From NCBI RefSeq assembly GCF_003403075.1, contig NZ_CP031557.1, positions 1,240,001 to 1,304,000 of the forward strand: 64,000 nucleotides of DNA. Reading direction: 5' to 3'. The translations under genes were made by a program, and so were the position numbers. The notes beneath the pieces were generated by a model that worked only from the letters and a program-made list of their open reading frames with translations, was not told where the DNA came from and did no database searches. Each line of letters begins with the position of its first letter. Position 1 is the stretch's first letter. The DNA comes from Flavobacterium psychrotrophum. GTDB taxonomy: Bacteria > Bacteroidota > Bacteroidia > Flavobacteriales > Flavobacteriaceae. Positions 10,071 to 19,257 of the stretch are shown piece by piece.

Positions 10071-10985
10071 ATGAAAAAGAAAAATCTGGTACGGTTTAAG
10101 ACTATTTCTGAAAGCCATGAGGCCTTTGGATTGCCCAAACCCCAGCATCCGTTGATAAGCCTGGTTCATTTCCATGAAGGCAATCCTTTTAATACGGATA
10201 TGGCGCCTATTTATGATATTGTAGATTTCTATAAAATAACTTTTATTACATGAAACAGCGGAAGGCTGAAATACGGGCAGGCTTATTATGATTATGACGA
10301 TGGAAGTATGCTTTTTATCGCACCCAACCAGTTAGTGGGCAGTACAGATTATAACAGTAAGACGTATGCTTATTTATTGCTTATCCATCCTGATTTTCTA
10401 TTGGGTTATCCCTTGGCAAAAAAGATAAAGCAATATGGTTATTTCTCGTACTCAATGAATGAAGCCCTGCACTTATCCAATCAAGAAAGGGATATTATTT
10501 TATCTGTGTTTCAGATTATGGAAAGGGAGATCAATGCCCGTGTTGATGAGTTCAGCCAGGAAGTAATTGTTTCACAGGTCGACTTACTGCTGAATTACGT
10601 TAACCGTTTTTACAAGCGCCAGTTTATTACGCGTAAAACGGTAAACGATGATATACTACACAAAACCGAAGTACTCTTAGATGCCTATTTTGAGAATGGG
10701 CAAACCTTAAAACAGGGACTGCCTACGGTACAATACCTTTCCGAACAACTCAACTTATCTACAGGCTATTTAAGTGATTTACTGCGTTCGGTTATCGGCT
10801 TAAATGCGCAACAGTACATTCATTTAAAACTGATAGAAAAGGCTAAGGAAAAACTATCCGCTACCAACTTATCCATCAGTGAAATCGCTTACGAATTAGG
10901 TTTTGAACATTCGCAGTCGTTCAGCAAACTGTTTAAGACAAAAACAAAGCTTTCCCCGCTGGAGTTCAGGCAATCTTTTAACTGA
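10071..10985 (+). pseudogene. AraC-family regulator with an in-frame TGA stop
   Basis: Codons from 10071 read as the N-terminal half of an AraC regulator (KKKNLVRFKTISESHEAFGL). A TGA at 10251-10253 interrupts the frame. The same frame then continues without a break to 10985 through a cupin half (YGQAYYDYDDGSMLFIAPNQ) and an AraC HTH pair ending SFSKLFKTKTKLSPLEFRQSFN. The total would be 304 codons, normal for the family. A TGG-to-TGA change would explain it. Family members of this type usually control a neighbouring SDR, and that neighbour is also broken here. Confidence 0.8.
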
Positions 10986-11020
10986 GCATGCAATAGTATT
11001 CGCTTTGCATTTCAGGATAG

Positions 11021-12286
11021 TTAAGACTGTCCCCGGCGGTATTTTCTCTTTTTCTTCATCCGGTTTTCAAAATCGCGTTCTTCATAATCCTCACCCTGGC
11101 TGTCCGGTAATAAACTTCCCAAAGCCTCGAATATACCGTCATTCCTGGTAGGAGTCAAAAATTCAAATGGGTCTTTTTCATCATTATAGACCGGTGAAGG
11201 CGATAGTTTATTGACCTGTGCGATATCCGAATTGATTTTGATACCGTTGTTCCACCAGTCGTTAAAGACGTTAGCGGAAAGGGTTTTACCCAGTTGTGAG
11301 CCATTCCATACACTCCGGGATTCATGGTCGATGAACGTAATCCCGTAGACCCTGCTTTCGTTATTGCGGCGTACCACGACATTTATACCCTGCTCAAGCA
11401 ATTGCCTTTTAAAATTACTTTCACTATTTGCCATGTGCATCGCTGCTTCAATACTGTTTTTTAGTAGGGTCCTGGATGGATGTTTAGCCATTACAGTTTT
11501 AGATTTTTCAAAGTGCATTTCCAGAGACTCCAGTCCGGCATATTTCCCGAATAAGGAAGACTTAAAAGGCTTACTTGTCTTTTCACCTTTAGTATCAAGC
11601 GTAAAGTAGACTAATCCTTTTTTGGTAACCCCATTGGCTTCACCGCTTATCGGTTCGGCAGTAATGTTGAACAGTGAAAGCAACGCATTATAGGTACCCA
11701 GATTGGGAAAGCTGTAGTATTTAGGAAGATAGCGTATGACTGCTGCCATCTGGCTTTTAACGTCACCTTTGATATAGTCCACAGGCTTGAAAACTGTTTT
11801 TTCATTCCGTTGCGTTTTTTCATCAGCAGGTATAAGATTGAATGCTTTTTCCAGGTTTCGGCAGGCGGCCATGGATCGGTGGTGGTCGTAATTGTCGGGA
11901 ATTTTACTTCCGTCAAGTTGTACGCAGGTGGTTACGATATGGATGTGGGTACGCTCTATATCGTTATGTTTGTACACGATATACGGCTGAGTTGCGTAAC
12001 CCATTTCCATCATGTACTGCTCTGCCATTTGCATAAAACGGTCATCACTCACTTTATCGGATGGGTCAGGATTAAGGGATATGTGCCGCACGGGTTTCTC
12101 GGTTTTATTATTGGCTAATAGGTAGGGCTCAAAAGCCCGGCAGATTTGGGCCACGGTGAAGTTACCATCATTGGGGTCTGGTATTTTGTGGGCAAGCAAT
12201 ATTTTGCCGTTTTGCTTATCCACTTTTAGTTGATTGTAAGAAACAGCACCAAAAATATTCATCCCTTTTCCGATTTTAGCAATCAT
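11021..12286 (-). CDS. mobB: Relaxase/mobilisation nuclease MobB
   Basis: 421 aa. The N-terminal 200 residues form a MobP-type relaxase domain: the start MIAKIGKGMNIFGAVSYNQ and the metal-binding histidine motif HNDIERTHIHIV, with His114 and His116. It nicks oriT and stays covalently attached to the transferred strand; the nucleophile is likely one of the N-terminal tyrosines (Tyr17 region). The C-terminal half is less conserved, with an acidic/basic tail (FENRMKKKRKYRR). It overlaps the end of mobA by 4 bp (ATGA), so the two are co-translated. Confidence 0.9.
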   Translation of the reverse strand: MIAKIGKGMNIFGAVSYNQLKVDKQNGKILLAHKIPDPNDGNFTVAQICRAFEPYLLANNKTEKPVRHISLNPDPSDKVSDDRFMQMAEQYMMEMGYATQPYIVYKHNDIERTHIHIVTTCVQLDGSKIPDNYDHHRSMAACRNLEKAFNLIPADEKTQRNEKTVFKPVDYIKGDVKSQMAAVIRYLPKYYSFPNLGTYNALLSLFNITAEPISGEANGVTKKGLVYFTLDTKGEKTSKPFKSSLFGKYAGLESLEMHFEKSKTVMAKHPSRTLLKNSIEAAMHMANSESNFKRQLLEQGINVVVRRNNESRVYGITFIDHESRSVWNGSQLGKTLSANVFNDWWNNGIKINSDIAQVNKLSPSPVYNDEKDPFEFLTPTRNDGIFEALGSLLPDSQGEDYEERDFENRMKKKRKYRRGQS

Positions 12287-12729
12287 TTTTTTGTGTCATT
12301 AAGCAGGTATTTTGATTCAAATTCCTGCGTCAGTTCGATAATATTTTTACATAAAGCAGCCATTTCAATAGTCTGCTTTTCCAATCTGTAGAGGTAAGCA
12401 GCCGCCTTTTTTTCTGAAAAATTCCGGTATAATATCTTCACCACCTGGTTATAATTCACACCGATTGAGCGAAAAAGACTGAAAAATTTAGTCAGTTGTG
12501 TATGGTATTCCATTGCCTGCAGGTCAATTTTTACGGTTTTAATTTCCCTTTCCAGCAGTAGCGAAATGATAAATTTCGCCTTGTTGTGCATACCCGAGCT
12601 TTCAAAAAGCGACAGCAGTTTGGCATTTTCTTCGTCATTCAGGCGAAACACATGGCGGTGTGTGCTGGGATTCACCTTGGGCTTGCGCCCCCCTTTGTTT
12701 CTCTTAAAGTTATCCTTCTCATCCATCAT
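12283..12729 (-). CDS. mobA: Mobilisation accessory protein MobA
   Basis: 148 aa. The N-terminus is basic (FKRNKGGRKPKVNPSTHRHVFRLND), followed by a ribbon-helix-helix-like segment (NDEENAKLLSLFESSGMHNKAKFIISLLL). A helical region contains the family motif FSLFRSIGVNYNQVVKILYRN. Such proteins bind oriT and help the relaxase form the relaxosome. It is the first gene of the mobA-mobB unit and starts right beside the inverted-repeat cluster proposed here as oriT. Confidence 0.8.
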   Translation of the reverse strand: MMDEKDNFKRNKGGRKPKVNPSTHRHVFRLNDEENAKLLSLFESSGMHNKAKFIISLLLEREIKTVKIDLQAMEYHTQLTKFFSLFRSIGVNYNQVVKILYRNFSEKKAAAYLYRLEKQTIEMAALCKNIIELTQEFESKYLLNDTKK

Positions 12730-12790
12730 ACATCCATTTTAAAATTAAAAACAGCCGACTTTGGAGGATGTTTCCAGCCCCCTGCCAGGG

Positions 12791-12953
12791 CAAGTCGTTT
12801 TGAGGCACCGATCAGGTTTCGGGTGCCTCAAAACATAACTTGCTCCTTTCGCGGGAAAGGAAAATCCGCCTCATTCGGCGGATTGCAGTGAGCCAGGACG
12901 AAACGGCTTCAAGGCCGTTTACTTTTATCTCAACCAGTCAGTTATATACTGAC
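12791..12953. other. oriT: Candidate origin of transfer (cluster of five inverted repeats)
   Basis: Five perfect or near-perfect inverted repeats stand in 160 bp upstream of mobA. They are GTTTTGAGGCACC at 12797-12809 with its complement at 12822-12834 (extended by CAAGT/ACTTG outside); CCTTTC/GAAAGG at 12845-12860; AATCCGCC/GGCGGATT at 12863-12884; AAACGGC/GCCGTTT at 12901-12920; and GTCAGT/ACTGAC at 12937-12953. The place, between divergent mob and tra operons and next to the relaxosome genes, is where oriT is expected. The nic site itself cannot be read from sequence alone. Confidence 0.6.
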
Positions 12954-13070
12954 AAAGTAAAGAAACCCAGTTGGCTATGGCAGCATGGGCAGCCGTGCCA
13001 AAGCCTGACAACCAGTGCCAAACAATGCTTACGGTTAAAACCACGAAACCTCATGTATTTACTTTGTGTC

Positions 13071-13323
13071 GATGGGTGTATGCACGTACATACGTATCTA
13101 CGTAAATACATACCTGCACACATAGCTACCTGTGCAGGTATATGCATACCTGTGTATTGATGCACATATAGCGGTATTCCTATATCTATATAGTTACCGG
13201 CATACACACATGTATATGCAACCATGTACTTATGTATGTGTATACCCGTGTACCTGTGTAGGTAGATATGTACCTACGTACCTCACTATGTACCTATGTA
13301 AATAATTATATACCTATATAAAT
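13071..13323. repeat. Degenerate TAC-rich repeats upstream of traA
   Basis: About 250 bp are made almost entirely of short, degenerate alternating units such as TACCTGTG, TACGTA, ATGTACCTA and TATGCA. TACCT alone occurs about eight times. No reading frame here looks coding. The block runs up to the traA start codon, so it includes the tra promoter region. It may be a binding array for the ParA-like TraA system or for a regulator; both are inferences. Confidence 0.65.
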
Positions 13324-14109
13324 ATGGAACGATTTGGCAAAACACTATTTGTTGCTTTCGCTTCTCAAAAGGGAGGTGTCGGCAAAACAACCTTTACCAG
13401 CCTTGTTGCAAGTGTACTTCATTACAGGTTGGGCTTTAACGTGGCGGTAATAGACTGTGACTACCCACAATACAGCCTTGTACAGATGCGCGAGCGGGAT
13501 ATGAAAATGGTCATGGAAAATGATGGGATGAAAAAGCTGGCGCACCGGCAGTTTCAGTCACTGGGTAAAAAAGCCTATGCTGTTGTACAACAGCAGCCGG
13601 ATACCGCATTGGAGGCCGCTGAGCGATTGATAAGGGAAAAGCAACACAACCTTGATATCGTGTTCTTTGACTTACCCGGTACCGTAAATGCCCCGGGTAT
13701 CATCAAGGCATTGGCAGGCATGGACTATATTTTTACGCCACTGGTGGCCGACCGTGTGGTCATGGAAAGTACCCTGGTTTTTACCCAATTGGTCACGGAT
13801 GTCTTGATGAAACAAAAACAAGTAGCCATCAGGCAAATTTATTTATTCTGGAACCAGGTAGACGGACGCGAACGCAATCTGCTTTATGCTTATTACAGTT
13901 CCGTTATCCAATCACTTACATTGAAACTTATGGAAACTTCGGTGGCTGCCAGCGTCCGTTTTAGAAAAGAAAATGATGCCGAGGGCCGGGGCATTTTCCG
14001 TTCGACTTTATTGCCTGCAGATGAAAAACTGCTTCAGGGCTGTAACCTTGAGGGGTTTATCAACGAGTTTTTAAAAATATTAAATGAGGATAACGATGGA
14101 GAAGGATAA
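13324..14109 (+). CDS. traA: ParA-like ATPase TraA
   Basis: 261 aa. The deviant Walker A motif KGGVGKTT is at residues 16-23, the Walker B-like segment DIVFFDLPG is near 115, and the fold is that of ParA/MinD ATPases. It is the first gene of the Bacteroidota tra operon, where the family is called TraA; its job in transfer is not well defined and may be partition or positioning of the element. It overlaps traB slightly, with the traB start inside its 3' end. Confidence 0.85.
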   Translation: MERFGKTLFVAFASQKGGVGKTTFTSLVASVLHYRLGFNVAVIDCDYPQYSLVQMRERDMKMVMENDGMKKLAHRQFQSLGKKAYAVVQQQPDTALEAAERLIREKQHNLDIVFFDLPGTVNAPGIIKALAGMDYIFTPLVADRVVMESTLVFTQLVTDVLMKQKQVAIRQIYLFWNQVDGRERNLLYAYYSSVIQSLTLKLMETSVAASVRFRKENDAEGRGIFRSTLLPADEKLLQGCNLEGFINEFLKILNEDNDGEG

Positions 14110-14497
14110 CAAAGACAAAGACCCTGAAATTGATGAGCAATACCTGATCTCTATGATGGCTGGTGGTGTGCGGAAGGAAGGGCTTGCCCATGATTCAAAG
14201 CAACCGATGGATACCGGACAGAAACAGGAGCCAAAATCAAAACCAAAGGCTAAAACGAAGGGCACTTCCAATTATGAAGAGCAGTTTTTAAGAAATAAAG
14301 ACGGCAGCGCCCGCAGTGGTAAGGTCGTATACATTCGGTCCGAATTTCACGAAAGGTTGTCGCGTATCGTTCAGGTGATTGGTGAGGATAAGGTGAGCAT
14401 CTATGAGTATATGGATAATCTACTGGAACACCATTTCAATGAATTTGGTAACGAGATCACCCAAAGTTTTAATGATAAATATAAACCAATATTGTAG
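14096..14497 (+). CDS. traB: Conjugation protein TraB (DUF3408)
   Basis: 133 aa from the ATG at 14096, which has AGGA six bases upstream; an alternative ATG at 14084 is less well placed. The first 60 residues are polar and disordered. The C-terminal 70 residues (SGKVVYIRSEFHERLSRIVQVI, then SIYEYMDNLLEHHF) are a ribbon-helix-helix-like DUF3408 domain. ParA-like TraA and this putative DNA binder could form a ParA/ParB-like pair; that is inferred. It overlaps traA by 14 bp. Confidence 0.8.
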   Translation: MEKDNKDKDPEIDEQYLISMMAGGVRKEGLAHDSKQPMDTGQKQEPKSKPKAKTKGTSNYEEQFLRNKDGSARSGKVVYIRSEFHERLSRIVQVIGEDKVSIYEYMDNLLEHHFNEFGNEITQSFNDKYKPIL

Positions 14498-14499
14498 TT

Positions 14500-15132
14500 A
14501 TGGAAAAGATAATAATAGTCTCGCTTCTGGCGGTAATAGCCATCTTACTTTACTTACGGACAAAGGCCAAAAATAACAATCAACCGAACAAAACGCAGAA
14601 CGATCCCTTACCTGGGATACCCGATATTGTAGGCAGGCCAAAGCTAGGCGGGCACCCGGCAGAGCCAACACGTGCCACTGAAATCCAAAACAGCGATAAC
14701 ACACCTGCAACTTCTACTTTTGATAATGTAAATAAGCGGGAAGTAAAACCCGCGATTCCGCAGGAAGAGCCGGATGAAAAAGGCATACCCGACTGGGATG
14801 AAGAAGAAGAGGAAATGAAAGGGTATGCCGCAAATACAGTACATCGTATTGAGGAGGGTTTAGCTACCGGGGTTACCTATGATGAGCTTGCTGCCGTAGG
14901 GCAGTTGCTTCAGCGCAAAGCGCTTAAGGCTTCTGAAAAAAAGAGCACGGTAAGTGTAGCTTCAAAAATTGACGGGACCGAACTCATGCACATGCTGGAA
15001 ACCGCCGTAGGAGATGCCTCGAAAAAGATAGCAAAACTACTTGACCGGGCTGACGACTATGAATCGGATTCAGGTTCTTCCGCCCTGCGGAATGACAATG
15101 AAGGGAATTTTGATATAGGGGATTATGTTTAA
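14500..15132 (+). CDS. Conjugation protein TraD-like
   Basis: 210 aa. One N-terminal membrane helix (IIIVSLLAVIAILLYL) is followed by a Pro/Asn-rich linker, an acidic patch (WDEEEEEMKG) near residue 105, and a helical C-terminal domain (EEGLATGVTYDELAAVGQLL). Proteins of this length and layout are annotated TraD (sometimes TraC) in Bacteroidota elements. The function is unknown; the layout suggests a bitopic inner-membrane component with a cytoplasmic domain. It follows traB by 2 bp, and a terminator lies beyond it. Confidence 0.65.
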   Translation: MEKIIIVSLLAVIAILLYLRTKAKNNNQPNKTQNDPLPGIPDIVGRPKLGGHPAEPTRATEIQNSDNTPATSTFDNVNKREVKPAIPQEEPDEKGIPDWDEEEEEMKGYAANTVHRIEEGLATGVTYDELAAVGQLLQRKALKASEKKSTVSVASKIDGTELMHMLETAVGDASKKIAKLLDRADDYESDSGSSALRNDNEGNFDIGDYV

Positions 15133-15462
15133 TCCCCTTTTTTTGTGCTTAAAATTCTAAGTTTGAAATTCAAACTTTTGTTTAATGAATGATTTTTCAC
15201 GTTCAATTTACTCCATTACTCCGCATATAGTAAATAACACAAGAGTAACACTTTTATAGCTAGCAATTCAATTGGGCAGACAGTGTCTGCCCTTTTAATC
15301 GGTCCATGTGTAAAAGAGGATTCGTTTCTGGCTGAAATCGCGACCAATACAGCCAATAATGCCCACGGAAAGCCATTACTAAACCTCTACTGTTTTACTA
15401 CAGACATTTACTCTAACCCTGCACCTGGCAGGTAATTAACAACCATTAATTCGGTAAATATT
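15133..15462 (+). other. 330-bp gap in the tra operon
   Basis: There is no convincing gene. It holds the terminator at 15274-15296 and then about 165 bp leading to traE, which probably include a promoter for the membrane-apparatus genes. A possible ribosome site precedes traE, but I see no clear TAnnTTTG box. Confidence 0.5.
15274..15296 (+). terminator. Terminator between traD-like gene and traE
   Basis: Perfect 8-bp stem GGGCAGAC / GTCTGCCC with a 3-nt loop followed by TTTT. It divides the tra operon into a regulatory front part (traA, traB, traD-like) and the channel genes. Confidence 0.8.
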
Positions 15463-15768
15463 ATGAAGAATCAAAACAGAAAACTACTGTTCACGGCGGC
15501 ATTGCTGCTGGCAGTATCGTGGGCATTCGCCCAGGGAGATGGCTCAGCCGGTATCACGGAAGCCACCCAGATGGTTACATCGTATTTCGCTCCGGCAGTA
15601 CAGCTTATCTATGCCATTGGGGCTGTGGTCGGACTGATTGGAGGTGTTAAGGTGTACAACAAGTTCAGTAGCGGTGACCCGGATACAAGTAAAACGGCAG
15701 CCAGCTGGTTTGGCGCGTGTATCTTTTTAATCGTGGCGGCTACCATCCTGCAATCGTTCTTCCTGTAA
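15463..15768 (+). CDS. traE: Conjugation protein TraE (DUF4134)
   Basis: 101 aa. A cleavable-looking signal sequence (LLFTAALLLAVSWAFAQG) is followed by two membrane helices. The size, the segment APAVQLIYAIGAVVGLIGGVKVYNKF and the ending SWFGACIFLIVAATILQSFFL are those of DUF4134. It resembles VirB2-type pilin precursors in topology, but that relation is an inference. It is first in the channel gene block. Confidence 0.9.
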   Translation: MKNQNRKLLFTAALLLAVSWAFAQGDGSAGITEATQMVTSYFAPAVQLIYAIGAVVGLIGGVKVYNKFSSGDPDTSKTAASWFGACIFLIVAATILQSFFL

Positions 15769-15779
15769 AACCAAATGTT

Positions 15780-16112
15780 ATGAACAGCTATAACATTAAT
15801 AAGGGTATTGGCAGGACGGTCGAGTTCAAGGGGCTTAAGGCGCAGTACCTGTTCATTTTCGCAGGCGGGCTCTTAGCCGTATTGATTGTGGTGATGGTGC
15901 TCTACATCGCCGATGTAGGCTCTTATGGTTGTATGGGCATTGGTGGTGGCGGAGCCGGATTAATCATTTGGCAAACGTTCGCGCTGAACAAAAAGCACGG
16001 CGAGCACGGGCTGATGAAACTGAGGGCGAAAAAACGCCACCCGAGATACATTATTTGCCGCAGGCAAATCCGAAGGTACATCCGGTCGAATCCTAAAAAG
16101 GAAACGGTATGA
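15780..16112 (+). CDS. traF: Conjugation protein TraF (DUF4133)
   Basis: 110 aa from the ATG at 15780, where the family start MNSYNINKGIGRTVEFKGLK begins. Two membrane helices (about 27-49 and 55-75) are followed by a very basic tail (RAKKRHPRYIICRRQIRRYI). The place and topology are like VirB3 next to VirB4. It overlaps traG by 4 bp. Confidence 0.85.
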   Translation: MNSYNINKGIGRTVEFKGLKAQYLFIFAGGLLAVLIVVMVLYIADVGSYGCMGIGGGGAGLIIWQTFALNKKHGEHGLMKLRAKKRHPRYIICRRQIRRYIRSNPKKETV

Positions 16113-18607
16113 GAAGCACAGCCAAAGCCACTACACTGGAACGTAAATTCCCGCTGCTGGCCGTGGAAGAAAACTGTATCCTGAGCAAGGATGCCGATAT
16201 TACCGCCTGCTTTGCGGTACACCTGCCGGAACTCTTTACCGTAGCTCAAGCCGAATACGAAGCCCTCCATGCGGCTTGGCATAAAGCCGTAAAAACCCTG
16301 CCGGACTACACGGTCGTTCACAAGCAGGACTGGTATATTAAGGAGAATTACACACCCGAGCTGAATGAGGAAGGCTTGAGTTTTTTGGGCAGGTCGTACA
16401 AACAGCATTTTAACGAACGCCCGTTCCTGAACCATTACTGTTACCTGTTTTTGACCAAGACCACCAAGGAGCGGATGCGTATGCAAAGCAACTTTTCGTC
16501 GCTGTGCCGTGGCAGGCTGGTCCCGAAGGAAGCGAGGGATAAAGAAGCGGTGTACCAGTTTATGGAAGCAGTGGCCCAGTTTGAGCGCATTGTAAACGAT
16601 TCCGGCCTCGTAAAGATGGAACGGCTGACGGAGGATGCCATCATCGGGACCGATGAAGCACCGGGACTGTTGGAACAATACCTGACTTTGTCACGTAGTG
16701 GCAATGAACCGATGCAGGACATCGCCCTTGGCGGTGAAGAGGTACGTATCGGGAACAAGCGACTGTGTTTGCACACGCTATCCGATACGGACGACCTACC
16801 GGGTACGGTATCAGCCGATACGAGGTACGAGAAACTGTCGACCGACCGCAGTGATTGCCGGCTGTCGTTTGCAGCGCCCGTCGGGCTGCTGCTCAGCTGC
16901 AACCACATCTACAACCAGTATTTGTTTTTGGACAATAGCGAGGCCAACCTGCAAAAATTTGAGAAGTCGGCGCGGAACATGCACTCGCTGGCACGTTACA
17001 GCCGCAGCAACCAGATCAATAAGGAATGGATTGAACGCTACCTGAATGAAGCCCATTCGTATGGGCTGTCATCCGTCAGGGCACACTTCAACGTCATCGC
17101 CTGGTCGGACGATCCGCAGGAACTGAAGCAGGTAAAGAACGACACGGGCAGTGCCTTGGCACTAATGGAATGCAAGCCTCGTCACAATACTACCGATGTA
17201 GCCACCTTGTATTGGGCGGGTATGCCCGGTAACGCCGGGGATTTCCCGAGTGAAGAGAGTTTCTACACCTTTATTGAACCGGCCTTATGCTTTTTCAGTG
17301 AGGAAACGAACTATAGGGATTCGCCATCGCCCTTTGGGCTAAAGATGGCGGACCGGCTGACGGGCAACCCCATCCACCTGGACATTTCCGACCTGCCCAT
17401 GAAGCGCGGTGTTATCACGAACCGTAACAAATTCATACTGGGGCCTTCAGGAAGCGGTAAGTCGTTTTTTACCAACCACATGGTACGGCAGTATTATGAA
17501 CAGGGCGCCCACGTGCTGTTGGTGGATACCGGTAACAGCTACCAGGGTTTGTGTGAACTGATCCACGGAAAGACCAAAGGAAATGATGGGGTGTATTTTA
17601 CCTATACAGAAGACAACCCGATTGCTTTCAACCCATTCTACACGGATGATGGCATTTATGACATCGAAAAGCGTGAGAGTATCAAAACCTTAATCCTGAC
17701 GTTGTGGAAACGTGATGACGAGCCGCCCACCCGGGCGGAAGAAGTTGCACTATCCAATGCGGTAAGCGGTTATATTGAACAGGTTAGGGGAGGAGTAGTC
17801 CCATCGTTTAACGGCTTTTATGAATATGTGCAGGGCAACTATAAGAAGGTATTGGAGCAAAAGAAAGTCCGGGAAAAGGACTTTGACCTTGCGAACTTCC
17901 TGAACGTGCTGGAGCCGTACTATAAAGGCGGTGAGTACGACTATTTGCTGAATTCGGACAAGCAGCTTGACCTGCTTTCCAAACGCTTTATAGTCTTTGA
18001 GATTGATGCGATAAAGGACCATAAAATCCTTTTCCCGATTGTCACCATCATTATCATGGAGGTGTTCATCAACAAAATGCGCAGGCTGAAAGGCGTGCGT
18101 AAGCTCATACTGATTGAGGAGGCCTGGAAAGCCATTGCCAAGGAAGGCATGGCCGAGTACATCAAATACCTGTTCAAGACGGTACGTAAGTTTTTTGGGG
18201 AGGCTATTGTGGTTACCCAGGAAGTCGATGACATCATCCAGTCGCCCATTGTCAAGGAAAGTATCATCAACAATTCCGATTGTAAGATACTGCTTGACCA
18301 GCGCAAGTACATGAACAAGTTCGATGATATTCAGAGTATGCTGGGGCTGACCGATAAGGAGAAGGCACAGGTACTCTCCATCAACATGAACAACGACCCA
18401 TCGCGGCTTTATAAGGAAGTCTGGATTGGGCTTGGTGGCACGCACTCGGCAGTGTATGCAACCGAAGTGAGCCTGGAGGAATACTTAGCCTATACCACAG
18501 AAGAAAGCGAAAAGTTGGAAGTGATGGAGCTGGCCAAAGCTTTGGGCGGCAATGTAGAACTCGCCATCCGGCGTATCGCGGCACAGCGCCGTGAAAGTCA
18601 ACTGTAA
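16109..18607 (+). CDS. traG: VirB4-type conjugation ATPase TraG
   Basis: 832 aa, the usual length for the family. The Walker A motif GPSGSGKS is at about residue 445-452 and Walker B (KLILIEEAWKAIA) near 670, followed by the VTQEVDDI and LLDQRKYMNKFDDI blocks of VirB4/TraC ATPases. The first 400 residues form the VirB4 N-terminal domain that contacts membrane subunits. It powers assembly of the type IV channel and substrate transport in the cytoplasm and inner membrane. It overlaps traF, so translation is coupled. Confidence 0.92.
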   Translation: MRSTAKATTLERKFPLLAVEENCILSKDADITACFAVHLPELFTVAQAEYEALHAAWHKAVKTLPDYTVVHKQDWYIKENYTPELNEEGLSFLGRSYKQHFNERPFLNHYCYLFLTKTTKERMRMQSNFSSLCRGRLVPKEARDKEAVYQFMEAVAQFERIVNDSGLVKMERLTEDAIIGTDEAPGLLEQYLTLSRSGNEPMQDIALGGEEVRIGNKRLCLHTLSDTDDLPGTVSADTRYEKLSTDRSDCRLSFAAPVGLLLSCNHIYNQYLFLDNSEANLQKFEKSARNMHSLARYSRSNQINKEWIERYLNEAHSYGLSSVRAHFNVIAWSDDPQELKQVKNDTGSALALMECKPRHNTTDVATLYWAGMPGNAGDFPSEESFYTFIEPALCFFSEETNYRDSPSPFGLKMADRLTGNPIHLDISDLPMKRGVITNRNKFILGPSGSGKSFFTNHMVRQYYEQGAHVLLVDTGNSYQGLCELIHGKTKGNDGVYFTYTEDNPIAFNPFYTDDGIYDIEKRESIKTLILTLWKRDDEPPTRAEEVALSNAVSGYIEQVRGGVVPSFNGFYEYVQGNYKKVLEQKKVREKDFDLANFLNVLEPYYKGGEYDYLLNSDKQLDLLSKRFIVFEIDAIKDHKILFPIVTIIIMEVFINKMRRLKGVRKLILIEEAWKAIAKEGMAEYIKYLFKTVRKFFGEAIVVTQEVDDIIQSPIVKESIINNSDCKILLDQRKYMNKFDDIQSMLGLTDKEKAQVLSINMNNDPSRLYKEVWIGLGGTHSAVYATEVSLEEYLAYTTEESEKLEVMELAKALGGNVELAIRRIAAQRRESQL

Positions 18608-18627
18608 TAACCATAAAATCCAAAACG

Positions 18628-19257
18628 ATGAAAAGAATGATGTATGCGGTGTGGGCAGCCTTGTTATTGGCTGTAGCACCAATGAGGGCGCAATGGGTAG
18701 TGAGTGACCCTACCAACCTGGCGCAGGGAATTATCAATACGGTAAACCAGATTGCCGAGACGTCGGCTACGGCTACCAATACGCTGGACAGCTTTAACAA
18801 GATCAAGGACGTGTACAACCAGGGGAAGGAATATTATGATGCCCTGAAATCCGTCAATAACCTGATACAGGATGCCCGCAGGGTACAACAGACCGTGCTT
18901 TTGGTTGGGGATATTTCTGATATGTATGTGACGAGTTTCGGGCTGATGATGAACGACCCGAATTTCACACCGGAAGAACTAAACGCCATCGCCTTTGGTT
19001 ACAGCAAGCTGCTGAACGAGACGGCGGGGCTACTGGATGACCTGAGCCAGATTGTGAGTGTAACTTCCATGTCGCTCAGTGATAAGGAGCGCATGGACGT
19101 GATTGAGCGTGTGTATAAAGACGTGCTGCATTATTACAACCTGGTACGCTACTATACCAAGAAGAACATTTCCGTGAGTATCGTCAGGGCCAAGAAGCAC
19201 AACGACACCCAGCGTGTTTTGGAATTGTACGGCAGTGCCAACCAAAAATACTGGTAA
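18628..19257 (+). CDS. traI: Conjugation protein TraI (DUF4141)
   Basis: 209 aa. The N-terminus is a signal peptide (RMMYAVWAALLLAVAPMRAQ). The mature part is almost all helix, with the segments NTLDSFNKIKDVYNQGKEYYDALKSVNNLI and SLSDKERMDVIERVYKDVLHYYN typical of DUF4141. A periplasmic role is expected and its layout resembles VirB5-like proteins. The stop codon abuts the traJ ATG. Confidence 0.85.
   Translation: MKRMMYAVWAALLLAVAPMRAQWVVSDPTNLAQGIINTVNQIAETSATATNTLDSFNKIKDVYNQGKEYYDALKSVNNLIQDARRVQQTVLLVGDISDMYVTSFGLMMNDPNFTPEELNAIAFGYSKLLNETAGLLDDLSQIVSVTSMSLSDKERMDVIERVYKDVLHYYNLVRYYTKKNISVSIVRAKKHNDTQRVLELYGSANQKYW

Noticed and set aside
12938..13225. Open frames on both strands within the repeat field
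   Set aside because: They follow from the low-complexity TAC/GTA composition; no start context or family pattern.
13071..13323. A CRISPR array
   Set aside because: Units are short, degenerate and not separated by unique spacers, and no cas genes are present.
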